Shown: positions 1 to 8,056 of the stretch, piece after piece
How positions within the stretch are numbered: the first letter of the stretch is position 1
How the letters are laid out: each line of letters opens with the position of its first letter
Assembly: GCA_937892105.1 (NCBI GenBank)
Contig: CALAUZ010000099.1
Location: 1-14,858, forward strand
DNA: 14,858 nucleotides
Direction of reading: 5' to 3'
Origin: an uncultured Fretibacterium sp.
GTDB lineage: Bacteria; Synergistota; Synergistia; Synergistales; Aminobacteriaceae
Position numbers and translations under genes: made by a program
Notes under the pieces: model-generated
What the model was told of the DNA's origin: nothing
Databases searched by the model: none
Seen by the model: the letters and a program-made list of their open reading frames with translations, nothing else

Positions 1-936
1 AACTTTATCGAAATATGTAGGCTCAAGAGCAATCGCATATTTATCTTTTACGTTTACGACAAATGCATCATCATGCAACACCATTACATCATATTTTCCG
101 CTGTGTTTTGCATGTGTTATCGTAGATTTTCCCGAACCTGAAAGCCCGAACGCCGCTAAAACAAATTTTTTCCCGTCCTTAGTCGTGTAACGTTTCAAAC
201 CTCCATGACATGAAGCGTAACCATTACGGGCAGCAATTCCCCACGCAAGCGTTAAAGTTCCTTTTTTGAGTTCGCCGAAATATCTTAAACCTAAAACCGC
301 CGCGCAATTTTCTTCAGGTGAGAAAAACGCTAAACCGAGCGGAAATTCTTTTTTAAGTTCCGGGTCTCCGTGCGGCCATTCGGGATCAGCAAAAATAAAA
401 ATATCGCCGTCATGATCAGAAATCATCCGGGAATTTTTATACATTGCTTTATATTTTTCGTTTTCATACTGGAAATTTATCATCCAGTTATATAAACTGT
501 TCTCATAACCTTCCGGCACGATCAAATGTGCATGCGTCATAAAATCTAAATCAAGCCCGACAAATGCATCAGCCTGATATAAAGTTCTGTCGCGCATGTT
601 AAAAACTGCTTCGCGGACGACTTTACATAATTTCGTCACGTTTACATCAGGATAGCCGACTATTCTGCGAGCTGCTGCGGTTCTTCCGAAAACTGCACCG
701 TCATTAAATAATAATACGTTTGCATCCTGCGGTAATTCTTGTTCAGTTGGTTTATAAACTGGCATTCCTGTAAGTTCAACTGTGCCGGGACTATTTTTTG
801 CGAGGTTATATGCTTCCTTTAAATCCAAAACTTTTTTAACGTTATTGCCATAAAATAAACTTTCGATGGTTGTACGCGGTTGGGCGTGATAAACTTTTTT
901 AAAATTTTCTGGATCGTAATGTCCAATTGTCGCCAT
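1..936 (-). CDS. pckA: Phosphoenolpyruvate carboxykinase (ATP), N-terminal part, cut by window edge
   Basis: PEPCK (ATP) interconverts oxaloacetate + ATP and PEP + CO2 + ADP in the cytoplasm. The reading frame is open from the ATG at 936 to base 1 (312 codons, starting MATIGHYDPENF), so the C-terminus lies outside the window; the family is about 530-540 residues. Recognisable blocks in order: LYQADAFVGLD (like the family's LFVVDAFCGAN), YFGELKKGT (like WYGGEMKKG), the kinase-1a P-loop GLSGSGKST at residues 264-272, and a HDDAF block about 26 residues later matching the metal-binding GDDEHGW motif. It is divergent: the P-loop has Ser for Thr twice, and the N-terminal substrate-Arg block reads VFGRTAAARR. 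The start has a good SD (AAAGGAG) and an extended -10 promoter upstream. It is transcribed away from the TAXI operon. The family call is firm; full enzymatic activity cannot be judged without the C-terminal half. Confidence 0.8.
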   Translation of the reverse strand, partial: MATIGHYDPENFKKVYHAQPRTTIESLFYGNNVKKVLDLKEAYNLAKNSPGTVELTGMPVYKPTEQELPQDANVLLFNDGAVFGRTAAARRIVGYPDVNVTKLCKVVREAVFNMRDRTLYQADAFVGLDLDFMTHAHLIVPEGYENSLYNWMINFQYENEKYKAMYKNSRMISDHDGDIFIFADPEWPHGDPELKKEFPLGLAFFSPEENCAAVLGLRYFGELKKGTLTLAWGIAARNGYASCHGGLKRYTTKDGKKFVLAAFGLSGSGKSTITHAKHSGKYDVMVLHDDAFVVNVKDKYAIALEPTYFDKV

Positions 937-991
937 TCTGTTAAAAACTCCTTTCAAAATTTCAAGTTAAAATAATTTGAAACTCGCCGAA

Positions 992-1000
992 ATTATAGCA
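992..1000 (-). promoter_or_regulatory. Extended -10 promoter of pckA
   Basis: On the minus strand the sequence reads TGCTATAAT: a perfect TATAAT (992-997) with an extended TGn just upstream. It lies about 55 bases before the pckA start. No convincing -35 is visible, which is usual for extended -10 promoters. Assigned by eye from the consensus. Confidence 0.55.
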
Positions 1001-1030
1001 CCGAAATAAATTTATATTGTTATTTTTACG

Positions 1031-1060
1031 TTGTTACGCAAATTTTTTAAATGCTAAAAT
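1031..1060 (+). promoter_or_regulatory. Sigma70-type promoter of the first TRAP-TAXI operon
   Basis: TTGTTA (1031-1036) and TAAAAT (1055-1060) are separated by 18 bases. Initiation would fall near 1067, downstream of the in-frame ATG at 1051, which supports the translation start at 1102. The surroundings are AT-rich, so chance matches are possible. Confidence 0.45.
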
Positions 1061-1086
1061 TCCAAAATTCAAAAATTTTAATTTTC

Positions 1087-1091
1087 AGGAG
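1087..1091 (+). promoter_or_regulatory. Shine-Dalgarno deciding the start of the first TAXI binding protein
   Basis: AGGAG sits 10 bases upstream of the ATG at 1102, which begins a proper signal peptide (MKSSRFFVSISLLL...). The earlier in-frame ATG at 1051 has no SD and would put 17 unlikely residues before the signal peptide. Confidence 0.7.
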
Positions 1092-1101
1092 TGATCTCAA
1101 A

Positions 1102-2127
1102 ATGAAGTCATCTCGTTTTTTCGTTTCAATAAGTTTATTACTCGCTTTAATTTTAATTTCTCCGGTTTACGCGGTCGATAAATCAGACTGGCCGAATCAA
1201 TTAAGATTTATGGCAGGCCCTCCAGGCGGAAACTGGTTCGCACTCGGCACAGCTCTTTCTGAAATGTGGACCTCCGAAGGTTTACCGCAGACGACAAGTT
1301 CATCAGGTGGTGGAGTTTCAAATATTTTAAATGCTAACATGAAGCGCGGAGATTTAGGATTTTCTGTTACATCGTTGTTGGGAGCAGCTCTCAAAGGTGA
1401 AGCAGATTTCAAAGGCCGTAAAATCGATAACGCCGTTATTATGGCAAATTTATACACGCAATACACATATTTTATAATGCGTAAAGACTTCGCCGAAAAA
1501 AATAATATTAAATCAGTTGAAGATATTATCGCGAAGAAATTGCCGATGAGATTCGCAACTCTTAAGCCCGGCACAAGTTCTGAATTTATAGTGAACGCAT
1601 TATTTAATAAAGGTTACGGCTTCGATTATAAAAAAACTTTCAAAGATTGGGGCGGAACTGTTGAATATGCTTCATATGAGGGCGGAGCGGATTTATTGTC
1701 AGACAATCATCTTGACTGCTTCGCGTTTTCAGTCGGAAAAATTGCTTCAGTCGTAATGAATATTGAAAGCCAGCTCGATATAGTTTTATTACCAGTTGGA
1801 CAGGAAGCGCTCGACAAATTATCGGAAGCATATGGAACAGTTACATTAACGATCGATCCTGGAATTTATAAATCAGTTCCAGCCGGTGCAGAACCAGTAA
1901 AAGCGGTTGGAGATTACACGTGCATAGTAATTCGTAAAGATTTGCCGGACACTTTGGTTTATGAATTAAATAAAGCAGTTTGGGAACATCGTGACGCAAT
2001 GATCGCAGCCGTTAAAGATATGTCGGAATTAACTCCGGAAATTGCATTACCTGCGAGAGTTCCGGCGCATGCGGGTTCAATTCAATACTGGAGCAAATTT
2101 ATAAATTTAGATTCAGAAGGTAATTAA
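1102..2127 (+). CDS. TRAP transporter, TAXI-family solute-binding protein (system 1)
   Basis: This is the extracytoplasmic substrate-binding subunit of a TRAP-TAXI uptake system; it captures a small organic anion and delivers it to the fused permease encoded 3 bases downstream. It has 341 residues. A Sec signal peptide ends near VYA (residues about 1-24), followed by the TAXI N-terminal block AGPPGGNWFALGTALSEMW and a Ser/Gly-rich TTSSSGGGVSNI ligand-loop region, then a type II periplasmic binding fold. The length is normal for the family (about 320-340). The start was chosen on SD and signal-peptide grounds over the ATG at 1051. Codon use is AT-rich (mostly TTA Leu and AAA Lys), like pckA and unlike genes to the right. 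Studied TAXI proteins bind glutamate/glutamine or related dicarboxylates, but the ligand here cannot be read from sequence. Confidence 0.9.
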   Translation: MKSSRFFVSISLLLALILISPVYAVDKSDWPNQLRFMAGPPGGNWFALGTALSEMWTSEGLPQTTSSSGGGVSNILNANMKRGDLGFSVTSLLGAALKGEADFKGRKIDNAVIMANLYTQYTYFIMRKDFAEKNNIKSVEDIIAKKLPMRFATLKPGTSSEFIVNALFNKGYGFDYKKTFKDWGGTVEYASYEGGADLLSDNHLDCFAFSVGKIASVVMNIESQLDIVLLPVGQEALDKLSEAYGTVTLTIDPGIYKSVPAGAEPVKAVGDYTCIVIRKDLPDTLVYELNKAVWEHRDAMIAAVKDMSELTPEIALPARVPAHAGSIQYWSKFINLDSEGN

Positions 2128-2130
2128 ACA

Positions 2131-4134
2131 ATGCGTAAACTATCAGGAAACGTTAAAAAATTTATTTGGCTTTACGTCTTGGCGATGGGCGTGTTCCATT
2201 TGTATACAGCTTCGGCCGGAAATTTTGAGGCGTTTTTACAGAGAAGCATACATTTAGCGTGGGTGTTGCCTTTAGCTTTTGTGCTTTATCCTATGACGAA
2301 AAATTCTCCAAAAGATTCCGTCCCGTTTTATGATTGGATACTTGCAATTTTAGCGGCGGCTCCCGGAGTTTATTCAATGGTGAATTACACGGCAATCACT
2401 GAAAGAATACAGCAAATTGATCCGTTGACGACAGCGCAGTTATATTTGGGTATATTGCTCGTGATTTTGTTGCTTGAAGGTACTCGCAGAATTGTCGGGC
2501 TTCCGCTAGCGTTGATAGCTTTTTTATTTGGGTTATACATGCTGTACGGTTATAAATTGCCGGGATTGTTGCAGGGTTTTCCGTTTTCATTTCCGGAGGT
2601 CATTGAAGAATTATATTTAACTGATGAAGGAATTTTTGCATCGCCTTTAGGAGTTTCTGCAACATACGTAATGATTTTCCTGATATTCGGCGCATTTCTT
2701 GAGAAGTCCGGCGCAGGAGACTGGTTCATGAGTGTTGCGCAGGCTTTCACGGGAACAACTCCTGGCGGCCCTGCACAAATTGCGGTATTAAGCTCATGCC
2801 TTTTCGGGTCAATATCAGGTTCTGCGGTCGCTAATGTCTACGGAACAGGAACATTCACAATTCCGTTGATGATGAAGATAGGTTACGAGCCATTCTTTGC
2901 TGGGGCAGTTGAAGCTGTTGCGAGTTCGGGCGGACAGATAATGCCTCCGATTATGGGAGCTGGAGCGTTCCTGATGGCTTCATTTTTGGGATTGCAGTAC
3001 AGGGAGATAATGATAGCCGCAATATTCCCAGCATTACTCTACTACGGAGCATTATTCCTGATGGTGAGGCTTCGAGCCCTGAAGACCGGATTACGCGGGC
3101 TTGACCCTTCAGAGCTTCCATCAAAGCATGATGTTCTAAGCAAGTTCTACATGATTGCGCCAATTCTGGGACTGATAGTGTTCCTGTTGATAGGCTATAC
3201 ACCAATGAGGGCGGCACTTTTGGGAATAGGACTTGCGTGGCTTGTATCATTCTTCAACTTCAAGCCCGATACTACAAGCGGTCAGAAGGTAAGAGCCGTA
3301 ATCGTTGCTTTAATCTCTCTTGGACTTGGTACGCTTCTCACACTGAAGCCTGAGATTTTCGCGGGGATTAAGCCTGGTATGCAGTTTGTTATAGTTGGAG
3401 TGTACATGCTTGCGGCCTCGTGGTTCAATCCAGGAATGAACACCCGCGATTTCATTGACGCAATCGCGCAGGGAGCGCAGGGAATACCATTGGTATGCGT
3501 TGCGTGTGCCACAGCCGGAATAGTTCTGGGTGCTGTATCACTTACTGGGATTGGCGGAAAGCTGGTAGGGTTTGTAATCTCGTTCGCGGGAGATATGCCA
3601 TTGCTGGCTCTGGTACTGGTAATGCTGATAGCGACGCTGCTGGGAATGGGTTTGCCAACGACAGGAGCATACATACTTGCAGCGGCATTGGGCGCACCGA
3701 TACTGGTGAAGCTGGGATTTCCACCGATAGCAGCACACATGTTTGTGTTCTACTACGCGATAATCTCGAACATTACGCCTCCTGTAGCACTGGCTGCCTA
3801 TGCTGCAAGCTCGATAGCTGACTCCAATCCCAACAAGACAGGTTTCCAGGCCATGCAGCTTGGATTTCTGGCATATGTTGTACCGTTTGCGTTCTGCTAT
3901 GATCCTGGACTTCTGATGCAGGGTTCATGGGTGCAGATCTGCTGGGCATTACTGAGCGGAATTGGTGCTGTATTCTCGTTTGCGTATATGTGGATGGGGT
4001 ACATAAAGAAGCCGATTAACGTGTTAATGCGCGTCCTGCTGCTGGTGTCAGGGGTGTTGTGCCTTACGGTGTGGCCTGCGACGACTATTGCGGGATTTGT
4101 GCTTCTTGTTGCGGTGTACTTCATGAACCGCTAA
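2131..4134 (+). CDS. TRAP transporter fused permease, TAXI type (DctQM fusion, system 1)
   Basis: This inner-membrane permease drives substrate uptake with an ion gradient and pairs with the binding protein just upstream (3-base gap, so translationally coupled). At 667 residues it carries a small DctQ-like N-terminal segment (roughly residues 1-130) fused to a DctM-type permease. Diagnostic blocks are GAFLEKSG near 187, GGQIMPPIMG at 267-276, GMGLPTTGAYIL in the second half, then ITPPVALAAYAASS. Hydrophobic segments run almost throughout. The oddity is composition: the first ~175 codons use TTA/TTG Leu, AAA Lys and TTT Phe, whereas from about 2650-3050 onward CTG, AAG, TTC and AGG dominate. 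Sample 60-base lines give about 38% GC at 2221 against 53-55% at 3601 and 3781. The protein stays continuous and family-like across the change. A strong terminator follows. Confidence 0.93.
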   Translation: MRKLSGNVKKFIWLYVLAMGVFHLYTASAGNFEAFLQRSIHLAWVLPLAFVLYPMTKNSPKDSVPFYDWILAILAAAPGVYSMVNYTAITERIQQIDPLTTAQLYLGILLVILLLEGTRRIVGLPLALIAFLFGLYMLYGYKLPGLLQGFPFSFPEVIEELYLTDEGIFASPLGVSATYVMIFLIFGAFLEKSGAGDWFMSVAQAFTGTTPGGPAQIAVLSSCLFGSISGSAVANVYGTGTFTIPLMMKIGYEPFFAGAVEAVASSGGQIMPPIMGAGAFLMASFLGLQYREIMIAAIFPALLYYGALFLMVRLRALKTGLRGLDPSELPSKHDVLSKFYMIAPILGLIVFLLIGYTPMRAALLGIGLAWLVSFFNFKPDTTSGQKVRAVIVALISLGLGTLLTLKPEIFAGIKPGMQFVIVGVYMLAASWFNPGMNTRDFIDAIAQGAQGIPLVCVACATAGIVLGAVSLTGIGGKLVGFVISFAGDMPLLALVLVMLIATLLGMGLPTTGAYILAAALGAPILVKLGFPPIAAHMFVFYYAIISNITPPVALAAYAASSIADSNPNKTGFQAMQLGFLAYVVPFAFCYDPGLLMQGSWVQICWALLSGIGAVFSFAYMWMGYIKKPINVLMRVLLLVSGVLCLTVWPATTIAGFVLLVAVYFMNR

Positions 4135-4142
4135 AAACTATT

Positions 4143-4176
4143 ACCCCTCCGTCTAAAGCGAGACAGAGGGGTTTTT
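4143..4176 (+). terminator. Intrinsic terminator of TRAP-TAXI operon 1, possibly bidirectional
   Basis: An 11-pair stem with one C-A mismatch (4143-4154 against 4161-4172), a six-base loop AAAGCG and a T5 tract at 4172-4176 lie 9 bases after the permease stop. On the minus strand the same hairpin is followed, after a few bases, by another T5 (4134-4138), so it may also end the convergent permease transcript. Confidence 0.85.
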
Positions 4177-4244
4177 ATTACAGTTAATCTTGTTGAGTTA
4201 TCCGTCTGAAGTCTTCATCACATATCATGATTTCAAAAGGTATT

Positions 4245-6155
4245 TCACTTCTTTGACTTCAAGTAGCTTATCAGTATTACACCAGAAATTATTAATGCCC
4301 CGATAATATCCGTCATAGTTCCAGGAATAACCATGCACAAGCCTCCAGCAAATGAAGCAATCCTTAAAGGCATATTCATAGCCCCGTTAAGGTAGCCTAT
4401 GAAGCCTCCTCCAATCCCTATAAGCCCCCAGACAGCAGTCAATACCATAGGCAAAGCATCGTAAAAACTTCCGCCTATCATTATCATTTTGGGATTTATG
4501 GCGAACATGTAGGGGATTAAGAATGCAGCTATCGCAAGTTTTGTCGCGTTCACTCCCGTCTTGAAGGCGTTTCCTCCCGCAATCGCTGAACCAGCATAAG
4601 CAGCAAGCGCAACTGGCGGCGTTATGTCGGCCACAATCCCGAAGTAGAAGCAGAACATGTGCGATGCCAACAGCGGAATACCAGCCTTAATCAGGATTGG
4701 AGCAGCTATCGTTGATGTTATGAGGTAGTTGGAAGTAGTTGACACTCCCATTCCCAAAATCAATGACGTAAACATCGCGCATAACAATGACAAAAATACA
4801 CTGTTCCCAACAAGCCCGAATATTCCTGTCCCTATCCTCTGCCCTAATCCGGTAAGTGTTACCATTCCGATTATTATTCCTGCTGTCGAACATGCCGTCG
4901 CTACTGAAACTACACTGCGCGCAGCCTGTGGAAGTGCCGTGAAGATTTGCAGGAAAGGAACTCTTGTTCCCCTGCGCAAGTATGGAACTATAATGCAAAG
5001 CAGACAGCCCAGCAAAGCAGCTCTGGTTATCGTGAAGCCTGAAAGCATTAAATATATAATTCCAACTAAGGGCAGAAGAAGATGTCCTTTTTCCTTCAGC
5101 AATGGAAGCAGTTTAGGGAGCTGTTCCCTTGAAACTCCTTTAAGCCCCAAACGTTTTGCCTCAAGGTGTACCGAAATCCATATCCCTGTAAAGTAAAGAA
5201 CAGCAGGAATTAACGCTATCAGCATAAGCTCTCTATATGGGACATTGCAGGTTTCGGAGATTAAGAAGGCGGCTGATCCCATTATTGGCGGCATAATCTG
5301 TCCTCCCGTCGAAGCTGCTGCCTCAACTGCTCCCGCAAATTCAGGAGTATAACCTAGAGACTTCATCATTGGAATTGTGAACGAACCCGTCGAAACTGTG
5401 TTTGAAACTGACGAACCCGAAACAGTCCCCTGAAGTGCTGATGACAGAACCGCAACCTTTGCAGGCCCTCCGGAAGCCCAGCCCGCTAAAGAGTTCGCAA
5501 GGTTGATGAAGAATTGCCCGATCCTTGTCTTCTCAAGAAATGCTCCGAAAAGTATGAACAGAAATATATACGTTGCGCAGACACCCAAAGGATTTCCGAT
5601 TACTCCCTCAGTTGTTATGAAAAGGTGAGTGATTATGCGTTTCAGGCTGAAACCCCTGTGCTGAAGAAAACCTCCCATGTATTTCCCCAGCATTCCATAC
5701 ACGAAGAAACATACTGCAATAATCACAATGGGTGCGCCCACAACCCTCCAACATGCCAGAAGTACTAACGCAATTCCAAGACCTGCCATTACAGTATCAA
5801 GCATGTTATATCTTCCAGCCCGGAACTGTAAGGGCTTGTAGTTGATGATGAAATATGCTGCCACACACAAGACCATTAAGGCCAGAACACAATCATACCA
5901 GGGCAATTTATGACGGTCAGAGTTTTTCGTTGCGGGGTAGAGGATATATGCCATTGAGATGGCTAAACCTAAGTGCGTGTAACGTAAAATCTGTAACGGG
6001 ACTTTATTGGAGAGTGAAGCGTAAAGTTGGAACAAAGCCCACGCCGTCAATAAAGCAGTGATGAAAATATTTCCTTTGCCTGAAAATATTTTGTACTTTG
6101 ATTCACGGTCAAGCTCGTCCAGCTTCGTAGTCTTTAATTGTTCTTGATTGCTCAT
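4245..6155 (-). CDS. TRAP transporter fused permease, TAXI type (system 2)
   Basis: This is the inner-membrane permease of the second TRAP-TAXI system, 636 residues. It has the same architecture as system 1: a soluble basic/acidic N-terminus (about 1-28), a DctQ-like membrane segment, then a DctM-type permease with GAFLEKT (204-210), GGQIMPPIMG (284-293), GMGVSTTSNYLI and ITPPVALAAYAGSA. By eye the two permeases share long conserved blocks but differ at many positions, so this is an old paralogue rather than a recent copy. Its ATG overlaps the stop of the upstream binding-protein gene (ATGA at 6152-6155) and has no strong SD of its own, indicating translational coupling. It converges on system 1. 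Ligand unknown. Confidence 0.93.
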   Translation of the reverse strand: MSNQEQLKTTKLDELDRESKYKIFSGKGNIFITALLTAWALFQLYASLSNKVPLQILRYTHLGLAISMAYILYPATKNSDRHKLPWYDCVLALMVLCVAAYFIINYKPLQFRAGRYNMLDTVMAGLGIALVLLACWRVVGAPIVIIAVCFFVYGMLGKYMGGFLQHRGFSLKRIITHLFITTEGVIGNPLGVCATYIFLFILFGAFLEKTRIGQFFINLANSLAGWASGGPAKVAVLSSALQGTVSGSSVSNTVSTGSFTIPMMKSLGYTPEFAGAVEAAASTGGQIMPPIMGSAAFLISETCNVPYRELMLIALIPAVLYFTGIWISVHLEAKRLGLKGVSREQLPKLLPLLKEKGHLLLPLVGIIYLMLSGFTITRAALLGCLLCIIVPYLRRGTRVPFLQIFTALPQAARSVVSVATACSTAGIIIGMVTLTGLGQRIGTGIFGLVGNSVFLSLLCAMFTSLILGMGVSTTSNYLITSTIAAPILIKAGIPLLASHMFCFYFGIVADITPPVALAAYAGSAIAGGNAFKTGVNATKLAIAAFLIPYMFAINPKMIMIGGSFYDALPMVLTAVWGLIGIGGGFIGYLNGAMNMPLRIASFAGGLCMVIPGTMTDIIGALIISGVILISYLKSKK

Positions 6156-7123
6156 TTAAGATGGTCGGGAATAACTATACCCTTTTCCTCGTAATACTTT
6201 CTCGCACCGGGATGTAATGCACTGGGAATTCCTGACAATGCGCTCTCTAAGCTCATGTAGCTGGCTTTCGCGTTAATCTCGCGGATTGAGCCTAAGTTCT
6301 CGTAAATGGCCTTCGTAAGTGCGTAAATACTGTCCTCTGAGAATGTGTCAACGCAGATTAACATGCATTTTACCGCAACACTCGTAACGGGCTTTCCGAG
6401 ATTGTATTCGTCTGTCTCAGTTGTGAAAGCTGAGTAGAAGGGGTATTTCTTCAGCAGTGCTTCAAGGTGTTCTGTGTCGATTGAAAGGACGCTGATTTTC
6501 CCGCTCAGTGAAAGTTCCATGACGTTGGCATTAGGATATCCTGAGCAAAGGAACATCGCGTCGAACGTACCGTCCTGAACACCATTCTTCGCTGTAGCCT
6601 GGTCTGCGAAAGTCTCGTTGATGTCGTCATAGGTCATTCCGTAAACTCCGAGAATTTGGCGTGCAGCTACCTCATAGCCTGAACCTACAGCACCAACGCA
6701 GACATTTTTACCCTTCATGTCGCTTACTGATGAGATACCTGCGTCTTTGCGGACTACGATCTGCACCATCTCGGGGTAACACGCTGTGATTGCCTGAATG
6801 TTTGTGATAGGGTCGCCTGCGAATAACTCAATTCCAGTGCGTGCGTAGCTGTAGACATCGGACTGTATCATCGCAAACTCATTTTCGCCCTCACCCAAGA
6901 GCCTTGCGTTTTCGGTTGAACCGCCTGTTGAAGTTACGGTCAGGTTTGCGCCTGTAACGTTGTTGACGACAGCGGAGAGTGCGCTTCCGAAGTTGTAGTA
7001 ATTTCCGGTAGCACTGGCCGTAGCCATAAGGTAAGAACCCTTAAACTCAGGATCTGCGAAAGCCGTCCCAATGAAGGACAAAATAAGGACGAATACGGAA
7101 ATGACAGATAAGTAACGTCTCAT
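6152..7123 (-). CDS. TRAP transporter, TAXI-family solute-binding protein (system 2)
   Basis: This exported binding subunit feeds the permease gene it overlaps by four bases. It has 323 residues: a Sec signal peptide ending at TAFA (about 1-23), then the TAXI blocks ATGNYYNFGSALSAVVN and STGGSTENARLLGEGENEFA, which carry the conserved ligand-site Ser/Thr/Asn and acidic residues. These are the classical TAXI signatures and differ clearly from the system 1 protein, so the two probably bind different ligands. The start at 7123 has a strong SD (AGGAGG) and a promoter upstream. Characterised TAXI proteins bind glutamate/glutamine or other carboxylates; the specific ligand here is not deducible. 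Confidence 0.93.
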   Translation of the reverse strand: MRRYLSVISVFVLILSFIGTAFADPEFKGSYLMATASATGNYYNFGSALSAVVNNVTGANLTVTSTGGSTENARLLGEGENEFAMIQSDVYSYARTGIELFAGDPITNIQAITACYPEMVQIVVRKDAGISSVSDMKGKNVCVGAVGSGYEVAARQILGVYGMTYDDINETFADQATAKNGVQDGTFDAMFLCSGYPNANVMELSLSGKISVLSIDTEHLEALLKKYPFYSAFTTETDEYNLGKPVTSVAVKCMLICVDTFSEDSIYALTKAIYENLGSIREINAKASYMSLESALSGIPSALHPGARKYYEEKGIVIPDHLK

Positions 7124-7167
7124 TATGATAGATTTCCTCCTTTTAGGAAAAATAATATCTGTCGGAA

Positions 7168-7197
7168 ATTATATCAGGCAGTTGAAATTTCCTGCAA
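7168..7197 (-). promoter_or_regulatory. Sigma70-type promoter of TRAP-TAXI operon 2
   Basis: On the minus strand a perfect TATAAT (7168-7173) is preceded, with an 18-base spacer, by TTGCAG (7192-7197). It lies about 45 bases upstream of the binding-protein start and is the only good match in the gap. The rest of 7198-7332 holds nothing I can name: a short GGCAA/TTGCC hairpin without a T-run, and a tiny open stretch without a start codon. Confidence 0.55.
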
Positions 7198-7332
7198 TAA
7201 AGCCTAACAAGCGTTTAAGCGAAGAATAAATATGAAATACTTTCTCCAAAATTTAAGATTTACCAGCGGTCTGTGGCAATATCTCTTGCCTCTGCTTTTG
7301 TTATCCAGAATTAGTATTAACGTTATGCCTCC

Positions 7333-8040
7333 CTAAAACCTTACTTCTGAAACAAGGTAAATCCCCCCGATAATCAGCACAATACCGCAGAGAATGTTCA
7401 CGGCCTTCACCATTCCAGAAAGCACACTATCTTCCCCGCTGTGCAGAAACTCCGAGAATATCTGCGCAAACGTCCCGGCACCCACAAGCACCGCGCAATA
7501 CCCCAGCGCATAGCACAGAACCAGCATTACCGCCCCTACAATTCCGCCAGAAGCCTCCGACATTGCCAGCGATAACACTGGACTGACGTATGCGATGTTG
7601 CATGGCCCAATGGCAAGCCCTGACAATATCCCAAGCACAACAGCTCCCTTCATGTCCTGAGACTCGGTTCCCTTCACGCGCGAACCGAACGCAAGAAACT
7701 TCAGCCTTATCACTCCCATAATCTGAAGCCCCATTACGATGAACACTCCCGCAGTTATCAGCGTCAGAAATCTCTCGTACCCTCCAAGCAACATACCAAT
7801 ACCGGACGTTACGAACGCCACTAAGGACAGGTTGATGATTATTCCAACGCAGAATGCACATGATATTCTGAATGCCCGAAAGTGCGAAGGGTTATCGGTG
7901 TTTGCCACATATCCCACGACAAGAGGTACGAGGCTTATTCCGCATGGGCTGAGAAGAACGCTCGCAACTCCCCAGAAGAATGCGCCTAGATATTTTATTG
8001 CGCCTGATGAGTACATGAACTCGAATATTCCGCTTAACAT
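7333..8040 (-). CDS. CcdA/DsbD-like transmembrane thiol-disulfide transport protein
   Basis: It probably moves reducing equivalents across the inner membrane through a cysteine pair, as in CcdA and the DsbD membrane domain. The protein has 235 residues and about six hydrophobic segments. The signature cysteines are visible: C33 in LLSPCGISLVPL and C147 in AIGPCNIAYVSPV, pseudo-symmetric positions in the two halves of the domain. A TTG start at 8058 is possible, but the ATG at 8040 has GGGGAG 10 bases upstream and is preferred. No thioredoxin-like partner and no cytochrome c maturation gene is visible nearby. An intrinsic terminator ends directly against its SD, so expression is probably by readthrough from the cupin/CMD/flavodoxin operon or by a weak promoter just before the hairpin. 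The family is well supported; the partner protein is unknown. Confidence 0.85.
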   Translation of the reverse strand: MLSGIFEFMYSSGAIKYLGAFFWGVASVLLSPCGISLVPLVVGYVANTDNPSHFRAFRISCAFCVGIIINLSLVAFVTSGIGMLLGGYERFLTLITAGVFIVMGLQIMGVIRLKFLAFGSRVKGTESQDMKGAVVLGILSGLAIGPCNIAYVSPVLSLAMSEASGGIVGAVMLVLCYALGYCAVLVGAGTFAQIFSEFLHSGEDSVLSGMVKAVNILCGIVLIIGGIYLVSEVRF

Positions 8041-8050
8041 ATGTATATCA

Positions 8051-8056
8051 CTCCCC
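8051..8056 (-). promoter_or_regulatory. Shine-Dalgarno of the CcdA-like gene, abutting a terminator
   Basis: On the minus strand GGGGAG lies 10 bases before the ATG at 8040. It directly follows the T-tract of the upstream terminator, with no base in between. It decides the start in favour of 8040 over the TTG at 8058, which would lie inside the T-tract. Confidence 0.7.

Noticed and set aside
1051..1101. N-terminal extension of the first TAXI binding protein from the ATG at 1051
   Set aside because: It has no SD, overlaps the predicted -10, and places 17 residues ahead of a normal signal peptide.
3282..3740. Long antisense open frames inside the first TRAP permease gene
   Set aside because: They are shadows of a membrane protein with GC-rich codons; no SD, no family likeness, and the sense frame is unambiguous.
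2131..6155. Recent duplication or gene conversion between the two TRAP permeases as the cause of the composition change
   Set aside because: The two proteins match only in family motifs; even the shared GGQIMPPIMG block uses different third positions.
7258..7320. Minus-strand peptide-like stretch ITKAEARDIATDRW
   Set aside because: It is a 16-codon open stretch with no start codon, bounded by stops; it could be a gene remnant but nothing supports it.
7427..7861. Alternative minus-strand frame of 144 codons overlapping the CcdA-like gene
   Set aside because: It is out of frame with a clear membrane protein containing both signature Cys motifs, and its composition looks random.
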